From: WLMZ01 sp038227995
Lineage (GTDB): Bacteria; Actinomycetota; Acidimicrobiia; Acidimicrobiales; Ilumatobacteraceae
DNA length: 64,000 bases
Direction: 5' to 3'
Assembly: GCA_038227995.1 (NCBI GenBank)
Contig: JBBRPP010000002.1
Location: 186,001-250,000, forward strand
The position numbers were made by a program, and so were the translations under genes. Positions 53,806 to 63,380 of the stretch are shown piece by piece. The notes under the pieces are model-generated. The model worked only from the letters and a program-made list of their open reading frames with translations. It was not told where the DNA came from and searched no databases. Within the stretch, counting starts at the first letter, position 1. Each line of letters opens with the position of its first letter.

Positions 53806-54074
53806 CGTGAGCCACGTGACCGAAATGACCAAGGTGGTAACGACAGCGCGAACAACAGGTGGACTGCCTGTGGACACCGCCGCACGAACGGGGTACAACG
53901 CGATGTTGTCCACCGCGGCGTCAGTCGTCCATCGTCGATCTGTGGATGGCTGGGGATCATGATGAACGTCGCGAATCGTCGCCTACGCTGCACCGACGTC
54001 GACTTGTCCACAATCCACAGCACTTATTAGAACTATTACTTGATACATCACCATCTGGTGGGAAGGGTTGCACT
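53806..54074. other. oriC: oriC, replication origin
   Basis: The dnaA-dnaN gap contains a perfect DnaA box TTGTCCACA (54004-54012), two single-mismatch boxes (53869-53877 on the minus strand, 53906-53914 on the plus) and two weaker ones (53941-53949, 54011-54019). An AT-rich tract (54021-54051, including ACTTATTAGAACTATTACTT) directly beside the perfect box is the likely unwinding element in an otherwise GC-rich sequence. Gene directions diverge around this point. Confidence 0.85.
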
Positions 54075-55169
54075 GTGAAATTTCGCTGCGAGCGCGATGT
54101 CTTGGCGGACGCGCTGTCAACGGCCGGTCGGGCAGCCACCGGCCGAACCGGCACGCTTCCGGTCCTGTCCGGCCTTCGTCTCGAACTGGTCGGCGACACG
54201 CTGACGGTGACAGGGACCGATCTCGAGCTCACGATCCAACTCGAGGCCACAGTCGGGGGCGAGCGCGACGGCGGCGTCGTGCTGCCGGCACGTCTCGCTG
54301 CGGACATCGTGCGTTCGCTCGGTGCGGGCAAGGTCGAGGTGTCCGTCGACGGTGATGACGTCTCGATCTCGGGCGGTCGCTCGCAGTTCGCCGTGCGGCC
54401 TCTGGCACTCGACGACTACCCGCGACTGGCTTCGCCGGCATCAAGTGCCGTCACCTTGCCCAGCGCGGAGTTCGGCGAAGCACTGCGCCAGGTGGTGCGC
54501 GCGGCGAGCACCGACGAAGCTCGCCCGATCCTCACCGGCGTCATGCTCACTGCGGAATCCGACGGATTGCGGATGGTCGCCACGGATTCGTACCGGTTGG
54601 CCGTGCGCGACCTACCCGGTGCCAGCGTGCTCGGCGCCGATCAGCGCGTGCTCGTGCCAGGTCGCGCACTCAGCGAACTGCAGCGGCTCGTCGGCAGCGC
54701 CAGTGAGCTCACGCTGCGGCTCGGCGAGCGCGACGCGACCTTCGAGGTCGGCACGACACGTCTGACCACGCGGTTGATCGAGGGCGAGTTCCCCAACTAC
54801 CGGCAGCTGATCCCGGCCAGCTATCCCAACAAGCTGACCGTTTCGCGCGAAGCACTGACGGAGGCGGTCCGCCGCGTCAAGATCTTGGCCCGCGACGCGA
54901 CGCCGATCCGGCTGCAGATGACGGCCGACAGCCTGCGGCTCACGGCGATCACGCAAGATGTCGGCAACGCCGTCGAGGAACTCGACGCGACACTGGAAGG
55001 CACCGAGCTGACCGTGGCGTTCAACCCCGACTACTTCGCCTCCGGTGTCGAAGCCGTGGGCGCCGACGAGGTGACGCTCGAGACATTGGATTCGCTCAAG
55101 CCCGCCGTGCTTCGCGGCGTGGGTCGTCCGGATTACCTGTATCTCCTGATGCCGGTCCGCGTCCCGTAA
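54075..55169 (+). CDS. dnaN: DNA polymerase III sliding clamp (beta)
   Basis: A 364-residue clamp with three repeated clamp domains: KFRCERDVLADALSTAGRAA and LPVLSGLRLEL in the first, RPILTGVMLTAESDGLRMVA and DSYRLAVR in the second, and the C-terminal YLLMPVRVP, the conserved tail lining the partner-binding cleft. The GTG at 54075 is the only start near the family N-terminus. Downstream of oriC in the standard order. Confidence 0.96.
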   Translation: MKFRCERDVLADALSTAGRAATGRTGTLPVLSGLRLELVGDTLTVTGTDLELTIQLEATVGGERDGGVVLPARLAADIVRSLGAGKVEVSVDGDDVSISGGRSQFAVRPLALDDYPRLASPASSAVTLPSAEFGEALRQVVRAASTDEARPILTGVMLTAESDGLRMVATDSYRLAVRDLPGASVLGADQRVLVPGRALSELQRLVGSASELTLRLGERDATFEVGTTRLTTRLIEGEFPNYRQLIPASYPNKLTVSREALTEAVRRVKILARDATPIRLQMTADSLRLTAITQDVGNAVEELDATLEGTELTVAFNPDYFASGVEAVGADEVTLETLDSLKPAVLRGVGRPDYLYLLMPVRVP

Positions 55170-55224
55170 CTCGTCGGGACTGGCCTCCGCTTCGCTTCGG
55201 CTGCTCCCTCCTGTGGCTTGTCGC

Positions 55225-55241
55225 TGGCGCTCCGGGCGCCA
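55225..55241. terminator. Short GC hairpin between dnaN and recF
   Basis: TGGCGC and GCGCCA pair across a 5-base loop, with no T-tract. It could attenuate transcription between dnaN and recF; support is weak. Confidence 0.3.
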
Positions 55242-55280
55242 CGACGTCGACTCGCGCCAACAGGCCGTATTGTCGAGCAC

Positions 55281-56360
55281 GTGCTCGTCAAGTCGCTCCA
55301 ACTGGTCGACTTTCGCAACTACGCCAGCGCGGAGCTGCAGTTCGAGACCGGCACGACAGCGGTCGTCGGCGACAACGGGCAGGGCAAGACGAACCTCGCC
55401 GAATCACTCGGCTACCTTGCCACGCTGGACTCCTTTCGCGGTGCGCCCGTCGACGCATTGATCCGGTCCGGCGCTGAGACGGCGATCATCCGCGCTGAAG
55501 TGCGTCACGACGACGGCCGCGAGTTGTTGATCGAAGCCGAGATCAGTCGCACCGGTCGCAACCGGGTCCTGGTCAACCGCCAGCGCCTGACCCGCAGCCG
55601 CGAACTGCTCGGCGTCCTGCGCGTTTCGGTGTTCTCTCCCGATGACCTGAGCCTGGTCAAGGGCGGTCCCGGCGAACGACGGACGCTGATGGACAACACG
55701 CTCGTCGCCCTCGCGGTCAAACACGATGCGCTGCGGTTGGAGATCGACCGAATTCTGAAGCAGCGCAACAGCTTGCTCAAACAAGCCGGCGGAAGGCTGT
55801 CCGACGAGGTCGCGCTGACGCTCGACGTCTGGGACGCGAAGTTGGCGCAGAGCGGGGAGCAACTGGGTCATGCCCGCGCGACCTTGATCGCCCGCCTGAC
55901 GCCGATGGTGATCGAGGCCTACGAACAGCTGGCCGGTCGACCGACGCCGATCGAGCTGATCTACGAGCCTGCATGGCGGCGGACAGGACTGCTCGCCGCA
56001 CTGGCCGCGGCTCGCACCGACGACGTGCGTCGTCAGTCCAGCACGGTTGGTCCACAGCGTGACGACGCCGAATTCGCGATCAACGGACTTCCTGCGCGCA
56101 CGCATGCCTCACAGGGTGAGCAGCGCTGCCTTGCGCTCGCACTGCGGCTCGCAGCCCATCGTCTGGTGGCGGACAAGGTCGGCACGCCCCCGGTGCTGGT
56201 GCTCGACGACGTGCTCAGCGAGCTCGATCCCTCGCGCGCAACCGCCCTGCTCGCCAACTTGCCCCGCGGGCAGATCTTGATCACCACCGCCAGCGAGCTT
56301 CCGGCAGACGCCCGCCCCGATCGCGTGCTGCGGATCGTGGGGGGTACGGTGATCGGATGA
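55281..56360 (+). CDS. recF: DNA repair and recombination protein RecF
   Basis: A 359-residue SMC-like ATPase. Walker A GDNGQGKTN (Lys36), the ABC-type signature around ASQGEQRCLALALRLA, and Walker B VLVLDDVLSELD. It loads RecA at gaps with RecO and RecR. GTG start at 55281, directly before the first strand LVKSLQLVDFRNY. It ends in an ATGA overlap with dciA. Confidence 0.94.
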   Translation: MLVKSLQLVDFRNYASAELQFETGTTAVVGDNGQGKTNLAESLGYLATLDSFRGAPVDALIRSGAETAIIRAEVRHDDGRELLIEAEISRTGRNRVLVNRQRLTRSRELLGVLRVSVFSPDDLSLVKGGPGERRTLMDNTLVALAVKHDALRLEIDRILKQRNSLLKQAGGRLSDEVALTLDVWDAKLAQSGEQLGHARATLIARLTPMVIEAYEQLAGRPTPIELIYEPAWRRTGLLAALAAARTDDVRRQSSTVGPQRDDAEFAINGLPARTHASQGEQRCLALALRLAAHRLVADKVGTPPVLVLDDVLSELDPSRATALLANLPRGQILITTASELPADARPDRVLRIVGGTVIG

Positions 56361-56671
56361 GCAGCGAGCCGGTACCGCTGAGCGCCAGCCTGGACGCGGT
56401 CGTGCGCGGACTCCACGGCGGTATGGGCGGCGGGGTCGGCGATGCCCGTTCGATGGGCTCGTTGTTCAGTCGCTGGAGTGATGCCGTGGGCGAAGTCGTG
56501 GCTGCGCACGCGCGGCCGATCAAGCTCGACGGAGACCGTTTGTTGGTCGAGGTCGACGAGCCCGGATGGGCCACCCAGCTGCGCTTCCTGGAGGCTGACG
56601 TGATCGATCGTCTGCGGTCCGTAGCCGGTTTTCAGGTAGCGCGCTTCGATATCCGCGTGAAACCCCTCTGA
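56357..56671 (+). CDS. dciA: DciA-type helicase operator (DUF721)
   Basis: A 104-residue DUF721/DciA protein: FSRWSDAVGEVVAAHARPI, then GDRLLVEVDEPGWATQLRFLE, the KH-like core. DciA is the ancestral partner that helps load the replicative helicase DnaB. Its ATG overlaps the recF stop (ATGA). It is shorter than the mycobacterial homologue (Rv0004), lacking an N-terminal extension. Confidence 0.88.
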   Translation: MSSEPVPLSASLDAVVRGLHGGMGGGVGDARSMGSLFSRWSDAVGEVVAAHARPIKLDGDRLLVEVDEPGWATQLRFLEADVIDRLRSVAGFQVARFDIRVKPL

Positions 56672-56691
56672 ACGGCTGTTTTTCGGCCGTT
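56671..56691 (+). terminator. Possible terminator after dciA
   Basis: AACGGC (56671-56676) pairs with GCCGTT (56686-56691) around a T-rich 9-base loop, directly after the dciA stop. The T-run is in the loop rather than after the stem, so this is only a possible terminator separating dciA from gyrB. Confidence 0.3.
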
Positions 56692-56912
56692 TCCGGGCCA
56701 AAAAATTGCAGGGACCGTGCCAACCCACAGTGTGGTCGGGAATGACACCGTTGTGACACCCTTCTGGGTAGACTGGTGGGGTCGCGATCCTGGCTGTTCG
56801 AGCAGCCATTCCGGGTGCCTCCTCCACGAGATACGGCACACGATCAACCCGGAATCGATCGCCTGTGAAACGTCTGCAACCGCTGATTGATGAACGATTG
56901 ATGAGGTCCTCT

Positions 56913-59000
56913 GTGTCGATCACTGACACCCCGCCCGAATCGGGCAACTCGCCCCAGAACGGCCCGGCCAACGGTCAGCCGGCCAACGGTCAGCCCGGCA
57001 CCGTGCAGCCGTCCAATGGTCAGCCGTCCACGGCGCAACCGGGCAAGAAGAGCAACAACAACGCCGCTGCTGACTACGGCGCGAAGGACATCCAGATCCT
57101 CGAAGGACTGGATCCGGTTCGCAAGCGGCCCGGTATGTACATCGGCAGCACGGGTCTTGCCGGTCTGCATCACCTGATCTGGGAAGTCGTCGACAACTCG
57201 GTCGACGAAGCGATGGCGGGTTATTGCACGCGGATCACGATCACGTTGCTGGCCGATGGCGGCTGCCGGGTCGACGACGACGGGCGCGGCATCCCGGTCG
57301 ATCCGTATCCGTCGGGGCAGCACAAGGGCAAGAGCGCGGCCGAGGTCGTGCTCACCATCCTCCATGCCGGCGGCAAGTTCGGTGGCGAGGGCTACAAGGT
57401 CTCTGGCGGTTTGCACGGCGTCGGCGTCAGCGTCGTCAACGCGCTCAGCGAGAAGCTGATCGTGCAGGTCGATCGCGGTGGTCAGCGCTACGAGCAGTTG
57501 TACCTGAACGGTGGGAAGCCACAGGGCAAGATGTCGGTCGTCGGCGAGACACCGGCGCGTGGCCGCAAGAACGGCACCTCGATCTCGTTCTGGCCCGATC
57601 CGACGATCTTCCAGGCAGAGGGCACCGAGTTCGTGGCCCGCACCGTGCTCGAACGGCTGCAGACGATGGCGTTCCTCAACAAGGGCCTCGAGATCGTGTT
57701 CCACGACGAGCGCGAGGGCCGCGAGCAGACGCTGACGTACCAGTACAAGGGCGGCATCGTCGACTTCGTCAAGCACCTGAACCAGTCGAAGGAAGCCTTG
57801 TTCTCCAAGGTCGCCAACTACGAGGACAGCGACGACGCCGAAGGGCAGACACTCGACATCGCCCTGCAGTGGAACACCGGCTACTACGAGGGTATTCACG
57901 GCTACGCCAACGGCATCTCCACGACCGAGGGCGGCATGCACGTCGAGGGCTTCAAGACCGCACTCACCAGCGTGGTCAACAAGTACGCCCGGGCCAAGAA
58001 CCTGCTCAAGGAAAAGGAAGACAACCTGCTCGGCGAGGACATCCGCGAAGGCATCACCGCCATCGTGTCGGTCAAGCTCCGCGAGCCGCAGTTCGAGGGC
58101 CAGACCAAGGCCAAGCTCGGCAACGTGCCGATGCGGTCGTTCGTGCAGAAGGCCACCAACGAGCGGCTTGCCGAATGGTTGGAAGAGAACCCCACCGAGG
58201 CGAACAAGATCGTCAAGAAGGGAATCTCCGCCGCCCAGGCTCGCCTGGCCGCCAAGAACGCCCGCAACGCAATCCGGCGCAAGACGGCACTGGCCGGTGC
58301 GGGCATGCCCGACAAGCTGAAGGACTGCACCAGCGGCAACCCCGAGGAGAGCGAGATCTTCATCGTCGAGGGCGACTCCGCCGGTGGCACTGCGTTGGAC
58401 GCCCGCGATCCGCGCACCCAGGCGATCCTGCCGATCCGCGGCAAGATCCTCAACGTCGAACGCGCCCGGCTCGACAAGATGCTCAAGAACACCGAAGTCC
58501 AGACGCTGATCACGGCGATCGGTGGCGGCGTCGGCGAAGAGTTCGATTCGGGCAAAGCCCGCTACCACAAGGTGATCATCCTGGCCGACGCCGATGTCGA
58601 CGGCAGCCACATCCGAACCCTGCTGCTCACGTTCTTCTACCGCCAGATGCGGCCCCTGGTCGACGCCGGCTACGTGTACATCGCCCAGCCGCCGCTCTTC
58701 TCGACCGAGGTCGGCAAGGAAAAGGTGTACCTCAAGGACGAGGTCGCCAAGACCCGCTTCCTGGAAGAACGCCCCAACCACAAGAAGGAGTTCCAGCGCC
58801 TGAAGGGCTTGGGCGAGATGGACTGGGAAGAACTGCGCGGCACCACCATGGATGCCGGCAGCCGCACCCTGCTCAAGATCACGATCGAAGAAGCCGCCAC
58901 CGCCGACGAGATCGTCAGCACCCTGATGGGCGAAGACGTCGAGAGCCGCAAGCACTTCATCCAGACCAACGCCAAAGACGTCCGCTTCCTGGACATCTGA
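56913..59000 (+). CDS. gyrB: DNA gyrase subunit B
   Basis: A 695-residue GyrB. The GHKL ATPase (about 50-240) has EVVDNSVDEA, DDGRGIPVD and the GGLHGVGVSVVNAL lid; the TOPRIM domain has EGDSAGGTA and DADVDGSHIRTLLL; the C-terminus ends FIQTNAKDVRFLDI. The N-terminus carries a low-complexity NGQP-rich extension of about 30 residues absent from most homologues. The GTG at 56913 is preferred because GAGG precedes it by 6 bases; in-frame ATG 56901 and GTG 56865 would lengthen the tail. Confidence 0.94.
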   Translation: MSITDTPPESGNSPQNGPANGQPANGQPGTVQPSNGQPSTAQPGKKSNNNAAADYGAKDIQILEGLDPVRKRPGMYIGSTGLAGLHHLIWEVVDNSVDEAMAGYCTRITITLLADGGCRVDDDGRGIPVDPYPSGQHKGKSAAEVVLTILHAGGKFGGEGYKVSGGLHGVGVSVVNALSEKLIVQVDRGGQRYEQLYLNGGKPQGKMSVVGETPARGRKNGTSISFWPDPTIFQAEGTEFVARTVLERLQTMAFLNKGLEIVFHDEREGREQTLTYQYKGGIVDFVKHLNQSKEALFSKVANYEDSDDAEGQTLDIALQWNTGYYEGIHGYANGISTTEGGMHVEGFKTALTSVVNKYARAKNLLKEKEDNLLGEDIREGITAIVSVKLREPQFEGQTKAKLGNVPMRSFVQKATNERLAEWLEENPTEANKIVKKGISAAQARLAAKNARNAIRRKTALAGAGMPDKLKDCTSGNPEESEIFIVEGDSAGGTALDARDPRTQAILPIRGKILNVERARLDKMLKNTEVQTLITAIGGGVGEEFDSGKARYHKVIILADADVDGSHIRTLLLTFFYRQMRPLVDAGYVYIAQPPLFSTEVGKEKVYLKDEVAKTRFLEERPNHKKEFQRLKGLGEMDWEELRGTTMDAGSRTLLKITIEEAATADEIVSTLMGEDVESRKHFIQTNAKDVRFLDI

Positions 59001-59026
59001 CCCCCGACGACCCGAGCTGAGAACGC

Positions 59027-61522
59027 ATGTCTGACACACCGAACCCCCCCGAAGACTCGAACCCCACCAGCGGGTCCAATGGCGACGATGCAATCGATCC
59101 GTCGTTGTCCCAGCAGCCGATCGCGTTGCAGGACGAGATGGAGCGCAGCTTCCTCGACTATGCGATGTCGGTCATCATGTCGCGCGCACTGCCCGATGTG
59201 CGCGACGGCCTGAAGCCGGTGCACCGCCGCATCATCTGGGACATGGACGAGCAGGGTTTCCGACCCGACCGTCCGTTCGTGAAGTCCGCCCGCGTCAGCG
59301 GCGACACGATGGCCAAGTACCACCCCCACGGTGACAGCGCGATCTACGACGCGTTGGTGCGCATGGCGCAGCCCTTCTCGTTGCGCCACCCGTTGATCGA
59401 CTTCCACGGAAACTATGGGAGCCCAGACTTCGGACCGGCTGCCTCGCGCTACACCGAATGCCGTTTGCATCCGTTGGCGATGCAACTGCTTGCCGACATC
59501 GGCGAAGAGACCGTCGACATGGTCGCCACCTACGACGGCAGCCGCGAGGAACCGACGGTGCTGCCGGCACGCTTCCCGAACCTGCTCGTCAACGGCAGCC
59601 AGGGCATCGCGGTCGGTATGGCCACCAACATCCCGCCCCACAACCTCGGCGAGGTCATCGACGCCACGATTCATCTGATCGACAACCCGGAAGCGACATC
59701 GGATGATCTGATGCACTTCGTGAAGGGTCCCGACTTCCCGACGGGCGGCTCGATCCTCGGTCGGGCCGGCATCATCGATGCTTACCGCACCGGTCGTGGC
59801 AGCGTGAAGATGCGGGCCACAGCCACCATCGAAGAGACCAAGCGCGGCGGATACGAGATCGTCGTCACCCAACTGCCGTACCAAACCAGCTGCTCGGCCA
59901 TCGCCGGACGAATCCAAGAACTCGTGGATGCGGGCGACCTCGACGGCATCTCCGATGTCAACGACGGCTCGTCGGGCGGCAAGACCAACCTGGTCATCTC
60001 GCTCAAGCGTGATGCAAATGCCAATGTCGTGCTCAACAACCTGTTCAAGCTGACCCAGTTGCAGACCAGCTTTGGCGTGAACATGGTCGCGCTCGTCGAC
60101 GGTGTACCGCGCACGCTCAACCTCGCGTCGGCGCTGCACGGCTACATCGACCATCAGGTCGAGGTCATCACGCGGCGGACGACCTTCCGTCTCGAGAAGG
60201 CCAACGAGCGAGCGCACAAGGTCGAAGGTCGGATCCGGGCCCTCAATGTGATCGACGAGATCATTGCGTTGATTCGTGCCAGCGACGACACCGCCGCCGC
60301 TCGTACCGGGCTGATGTCCGCGCCGTTCGAGTTCAGCGAGATCCAGGCGACCGACATCCTCGAGATGCAGCTGCGCCAGCTCACCCGGTTGAGCCGGATC
60401 GACCTCGAGACCGAGCTGGCCGATCTGCAGGAACGCATCATCGAGCTGCAGTCGATCCTCGACGATCCGGAGAAGTTGCGCGGCGTGATCAAGACCGAGA
60501 TGCTCGCGATCCGCGAAGAGTTTGCCACCCCTCGCCGCTGCGCGATCACGCTCGACACTGGTGAGATGAGCATCGAAGATCTCGTCGACGACACCGAGCT
60601 GGTCATCGTGATGACCGAAGCCCAGTACATCAAGGCCGTTCCGGCGGGGAACTTCAAGACCCAGGGACGTGGCGGTCGCGGAGTCAGCGGCGCCAAGCTG
60701 AAGGCCGACGACCTGGTCCGCCATGTCATCTTCACGACGGCCCACGCGTTCCTGCTGTTCTTCAGCAACCGCGGCAAGGTCTACCGCCTTCGTGCGATGG
60801 ACATCCCCGAACGCGAGCGCACGGCGAAGGGCATGCCGATCGTGAACCTGCTGCCGCTGCAGGTCGGTGAGACCATTCAAGCCATCATCGACACGCGGGA
60901 CTTCGCCAGCGAGCGCTTCCTGTTCTTCGCGACGAAGAAGGGCACGGTCAAGAAGACCTCCTTCAACGAGTACGACTCCAGCCGCCGCGACGGCCTGATC
61001 GCGATCAACCTGCGCGATGACGACGAGCTGGTCAAGGTGATCGAGACCAGTGGCAGCGACGACATCTTCATGGTGTCGCGCAAGGGCATCACGATCCGGT
61101 TCAGTGAGGACGAAGTACGCCCGATGGGCCGCTCGGCCGGTGGTGTGCGCGGCATGAAGATGAAGCCAGAAGATGAACTCGTCAGCGTCGACGTCGCCCG
61201 CGATGACACGGCGATCTTGATGATCACCGAGTCCGGGTACGGCAAGCGCACCCAACTCGAACGGTTCAATCGCCAAGGACGCGGTGGCCAGGGTGTGATC
61301 GGTATCAAGCTCACCGGCCGCAAGGGCAAGGTGGTTGCGGCGTTCATGGTCGGCCTCGACGACGACATCGTCGCCGTCTCCAGCGGCGGGGTGATGATCC
61401 GGATGAACGTCCGCGACATCAGCTCCCAGGGCCGAGATGCGACGGGCGTCCGGGTGATGAGTCTCGACGAAGGTCAGATCGTCGCCTCGGTCGCGCCGAT
61501 CCTGGCGTCAGACGCCGACTGA
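59027..61522 (+). CDS. gyrA: DNA gyrase subunit A
   Basis: An 831-residue GyrA. Catalytic Tyr142 lies in AASRYTECRL. The quinolone-resistance region reads HPHGDSAIYDALVRM with Ser104 and Asp108, the residues of sensitive enzymes. The C-terminal beta-pinwheel contains a GyrA-box-like QGRGGRG followed by further blades (QGRGGQG). Acidic residues dominate the N-terminal 30-residue extension. It starts 26 bases after gyrB, co-transcribed. Confidence 0.96.
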   Translation: MSDTPNPPEDSNPTSGSNGDDAIDPSLSQQPIALQDEMERSFLDYAMSVIMSRALPDVRDGLKPVHRRIIWDMDEQGFRPDRPFVKSARVSGDTMAKYHPHGDSAIYDALVRMAQPFSLRHPLIDFHGNYGSPDFGPAASRYTECRLHPLAMQLLADIGEETVDMVATYDGSREEPTVLPARFPNLLVNGSQGIAVGMATNIPPHNLGEVIDATIHLIDNPEATSDDLMHFVKGPDFPTGGSILGRAGIIDAYRTGRGSVKMRATATIEETKRGGYEIVVTQLPYQTSCSAIAGRIQELVDAGDLDGISDVNDGSSGGKTNLVISLKRDANANVVLNNLFKLTQLQTSFGVNMVALVDGVPRTLNLASALHGYIDHQVEVITRRTTFRLEKANERAHKVEGRIRALNVIDEIIALIRASDDTAAARTGLMSAPFEFSEIQATDILEMQLRQLTRLSRIDLETELADLQERIIELQSILDDPEKLRGVIKTEMLAIREEFATPRRCAITLDTGEMSIEDLVDDTELVIVMTEAQYIKAVPAGNFKTQGRGGRGVSGAKLKADDLVRHVIFTTAHAFLLFFSNRGKVYRLRAMDIPERERTAKGMPIVNLLPLQVGETIQAIIDTRDFASERFLFFATKKGTVKKTSFNEYDSSRRDGLIAINLRDDDELVKVIETSGSDDIFMVSRKGITIRFSEDEVRPMGRSAGGVRGMKMKPEDELVSVDVARDDTAILMITESGYGKRTQLERFNRQGRGGQGVIGIKLTGRKGKVVAAFMVGLDDDIVAVSSGGVMIRMNVRDISSQGRDATGVRVMSLDEGQIVASVAPILASDAD

Positions 61523-61627
61523 TCGAACTCTTCTCCTGATCGCGGACGTCGGCTCACCTGAGCTGTCCGCCACCGATTGCCGTCCGTCGGCCACGATCTC
61601 GTTCGATTCCGCAATCGGGAGGCGTTC

Positions 61628-61966
61628 GTGCCCAACCTCGGTCCCCGTCCACCGGGCAATCGCCGCGACAGCGGCCAAGCAATCGGTCTCGTCGTCATGG
61701 TCATCGCGGTGGTCGCATCGGTGGGTGTCGGTGTAGCGACCACAGCAGCTCGACTCGCGAATGAGGGTCGGGCGCACACCGCAGCCGACGCAGCCGCGCT
61801 CGCCGGCGTCGACCACGGCCGAGCAGCCGCCGAACGTGCCGCGTCCGCGAACGGTGGGCGACTGACCTGGTACGAGCAGTCGCCGTCCGGTGTCGACGTG
61901 ACTGTGTCCGTCGAGGTCGCGGTCGGCGACGAGTCGGCGGCGGCGCGCGCCTCGACTGCACCGTGA
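61628..61966 (+). CDS. TadE/TadG-like small membrane protein
   Basis: A 112-residue protein: a Gly/Pro N-terminus, one membrane helix (AIGLVVMVIAVVASVGVGVA, about 17-37) and the motif RAHTAADAAALAGVDHGRA typical of Flp-pilus TadE/TadG-like proteins, then a short exported domain. The GTG at 61628 has a strong GGGAGG 6 bases upstream. Its TGA overlaps a GTG of the DUF3566 gene (GTGA). Isolated from any tad locus, so a pilus role is not supported. Confidence 0.72.
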   Translation: MPNLGPRPPGNRRDSGQAIGLVVMVIAVVASVGVGVATTAARLANEGRAHTAADAAALAGVDHGRAAAERAASANGGRLTWYEQSPSGVDVTVSVEVAVGDESAAARASTAP

Positions 61967-63195
61967 AACGACGCGCCTCATCTGACCGGTCGGGGTTCTC
62001 TACACTCGTTTGGGTGAACGCAGATGATGGCGCCAACGGGTCGGGGGACATCTCGGCCGACGCGTCATCGAACGGGCGACCGGCGTCGACCAACCGGGCT
62101 CGGCCGTTCCGACCCAGCTCTCGATCTCAGCGGGCCGCCACCAGCAGTCTGGACCCGCGCGACGAAGTGCTCGGACGCCGACCGGTGTCGCGCGTCAATG
62201 GTGGCAGTGACGCAAGCCGCCAGACGGGCGGCCCCTCGAGCACCGCGGACGATGGCTCCGCTGGGGCAGCTCTAGACGTGGCCGGTCCGAACACTGTCGT
62301 TTCGGCCCCGATTTCGTCGGCTGTTCGTGGCGACATCACCTCCGAGGTCGCCGTCTTCACGCCGCTGAACCCGCCACCGGAGACACCGTCGCTGCTCGCA
62401 GCTCGTACCAAGCCGATCAGCACCGATACGGCGGCCGTGCGCGGTCGGCCGCATCTCTTGGGCTCCGTCGACGACGTGGTCCATCTTGCCTCCGACCCCG
62501 CACCCACCGGCGTGATGCCGATGGTCGGCGAGCTCACCGCCTTGGCGCCGGTGCCCATGCCGCGCATTCGAGTCACCCCGGACGCCGACGAGCTCATCCC
62601 GCCCCCGGTCGTCTACAGCGAGCCCGAGCCAGAGCCCGACGAGGAATCCGCGTTGCGTCGAGTCGTCCGACTCAGCCCGGCTGGCCGGCGTACCCGGCGA
62701 CCGCGCATCAGACGCGTGACCCGCGTCGTTCGCCACGTGGATCCTTGGAGCGTGTTCAAGGTCGCGCTGTGCTTCAGCATGGTGCTCTACGGCGTGTGCC
62801 TGACGGCCGGGGTCCTGTTGTGGAACGTCGCGTACACCACTGGCACGATCGACAACGTCCAACGCTTCTTCGAATCGTTCGGCTGGAACAGCTTCAAGTT
62901 CAAAGGCGGACAACTGTTTCACAACGCATGGATCGCGGGCCTGTTCGCGGCGATCGGGTTGACCGGTCTCATCGTGCTCGCAGCCACCTTGTTCAACCTG
63001 ATCACCGACCTGGTCGGCGGTATTCGCGTCACCGTGCTCGAAGAAGAGGTCGTCGAACGCAACCCCACCGCGGCACGGCAACTCCTACGGCGCCGCTCGA
63101 CGGAGATGTTCCGGATCCAGGGACGTCGACCACACGGGCCTGGGCACAGTGATGACGACGACGATGGTGACCTCGGGTCGGCGCAGTTCTCGTGA
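61963..63195 (+). CDS. DUF3566 membrane protein (Rv0007 homologue)
   Basis: A 410-residue protein. The first 270 residues are disordered, rich in Ser/Pro/Arg. The C-terminal DUF3566 domain (about 255-365) has VDPWSVFKVALCFSMVLYGV and GLFAAIGLTGLIVLAATLFN, two membrane helices. It follows gyrA as in mycobacteria (Rv0007). Two starts are possible: GTG 61963, coupled to the TadE-like stop (GTGA), or GTG 62014, which lies 7 bases after TACACT and would be leaderless. Confidence 0.82.
   Translation: MKRRASSDRSGFSTLVWVNADDGANGSGDISADASSNGRPASTNRARPFRPSSRSQRAATSSLDPRDEVLGRRPVSRVNGGSDASRQTGGPSSTADDGSAGAALDVAGPNTVVSAPISSAVRGDITSEVAVFTPLNPPPETPSLLAARTKPISTDTAAVRGRPHLLGSVDDVVHLASDPAPTGVMPMVGELTALAPVPMPRIRVTPDADELIPPPVVYSEPEPEPDEESALRRVVRLSPAGRRTRRPRIRRVTRVVRHVDPWSVFKVALCFSMVLYGVCLTAGVLLWNVAYTTGTIDNVQRFFESFGWNSFKFKGGQLFHNAWIAGLFAAIGLTGLIVLAATLFNLITDLVGGIRVTVLEEEVVERNPTAARQLLRRRSTEMFRIQGRRPHGPGHSDDDDDGDLGSAQFS
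62001..62006 (+). promoter_or_regulatory. -10 box of a possible internal leaderless promoter (DUF3566)
   Basis: TACACT followed by 7 bases and the in-frame GTG at 62014, which would give a second, shorter product. Confidence 0.35.
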
Positions 63196-63254
63196 ACGCA
63201 AACCGGTTGAGATTCGCCGCCGACGCCCGATAACCTGCGGTGCCCGAATGTTCG

Positions 63255-63328
63255 GGGGCTATAGCTCAGTCGGTTAGAGCGCATCCCTGATAAGGATGAG
63301 GTCCACAGTTCGATTCTGTGTAGCCCCA
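63255..63328 (+). tRNA. ileT: tRNA-Ile (GAT anticodon)
   Basis: A 74-base cloverleaf: acceptor GGGGCTA/TAGCCCC, D-stem GCTC/GAGC, anticodon stem CATCC/GGATG enclosing CTGATAA (anticodon GAT), T-stem CACAG/CTGTG around TTCGATT, discriminator A. CCA is not encoded, consistent with the CCA enzyme in the same window. It sits after the DUF3566 gene as in mycobacteria; the tRNA-Ala that follows there is not seen here. Confidence 0.97.
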
Positions 63329-63380
63329 CTACGAAGCACGGTTGAAAGCAGGGTGGTTTCGCGGTGATCTCGCGGTGAAA

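Noticed and set aside
59041..59052. Run of eight C, possible 6C RNA motif
   Set aside because: It lies in the gyrA N-terminal coding extension (Pro codons) with no paired hairpins.
56844..61276. Two very long open frames (about 750 and 870 codons) on the minus strand over gyrB and gyrA
   Set aside because: They are exact antisense shadows of clear gyrase genes, produced by the strong GC3 bias; they have no family features.
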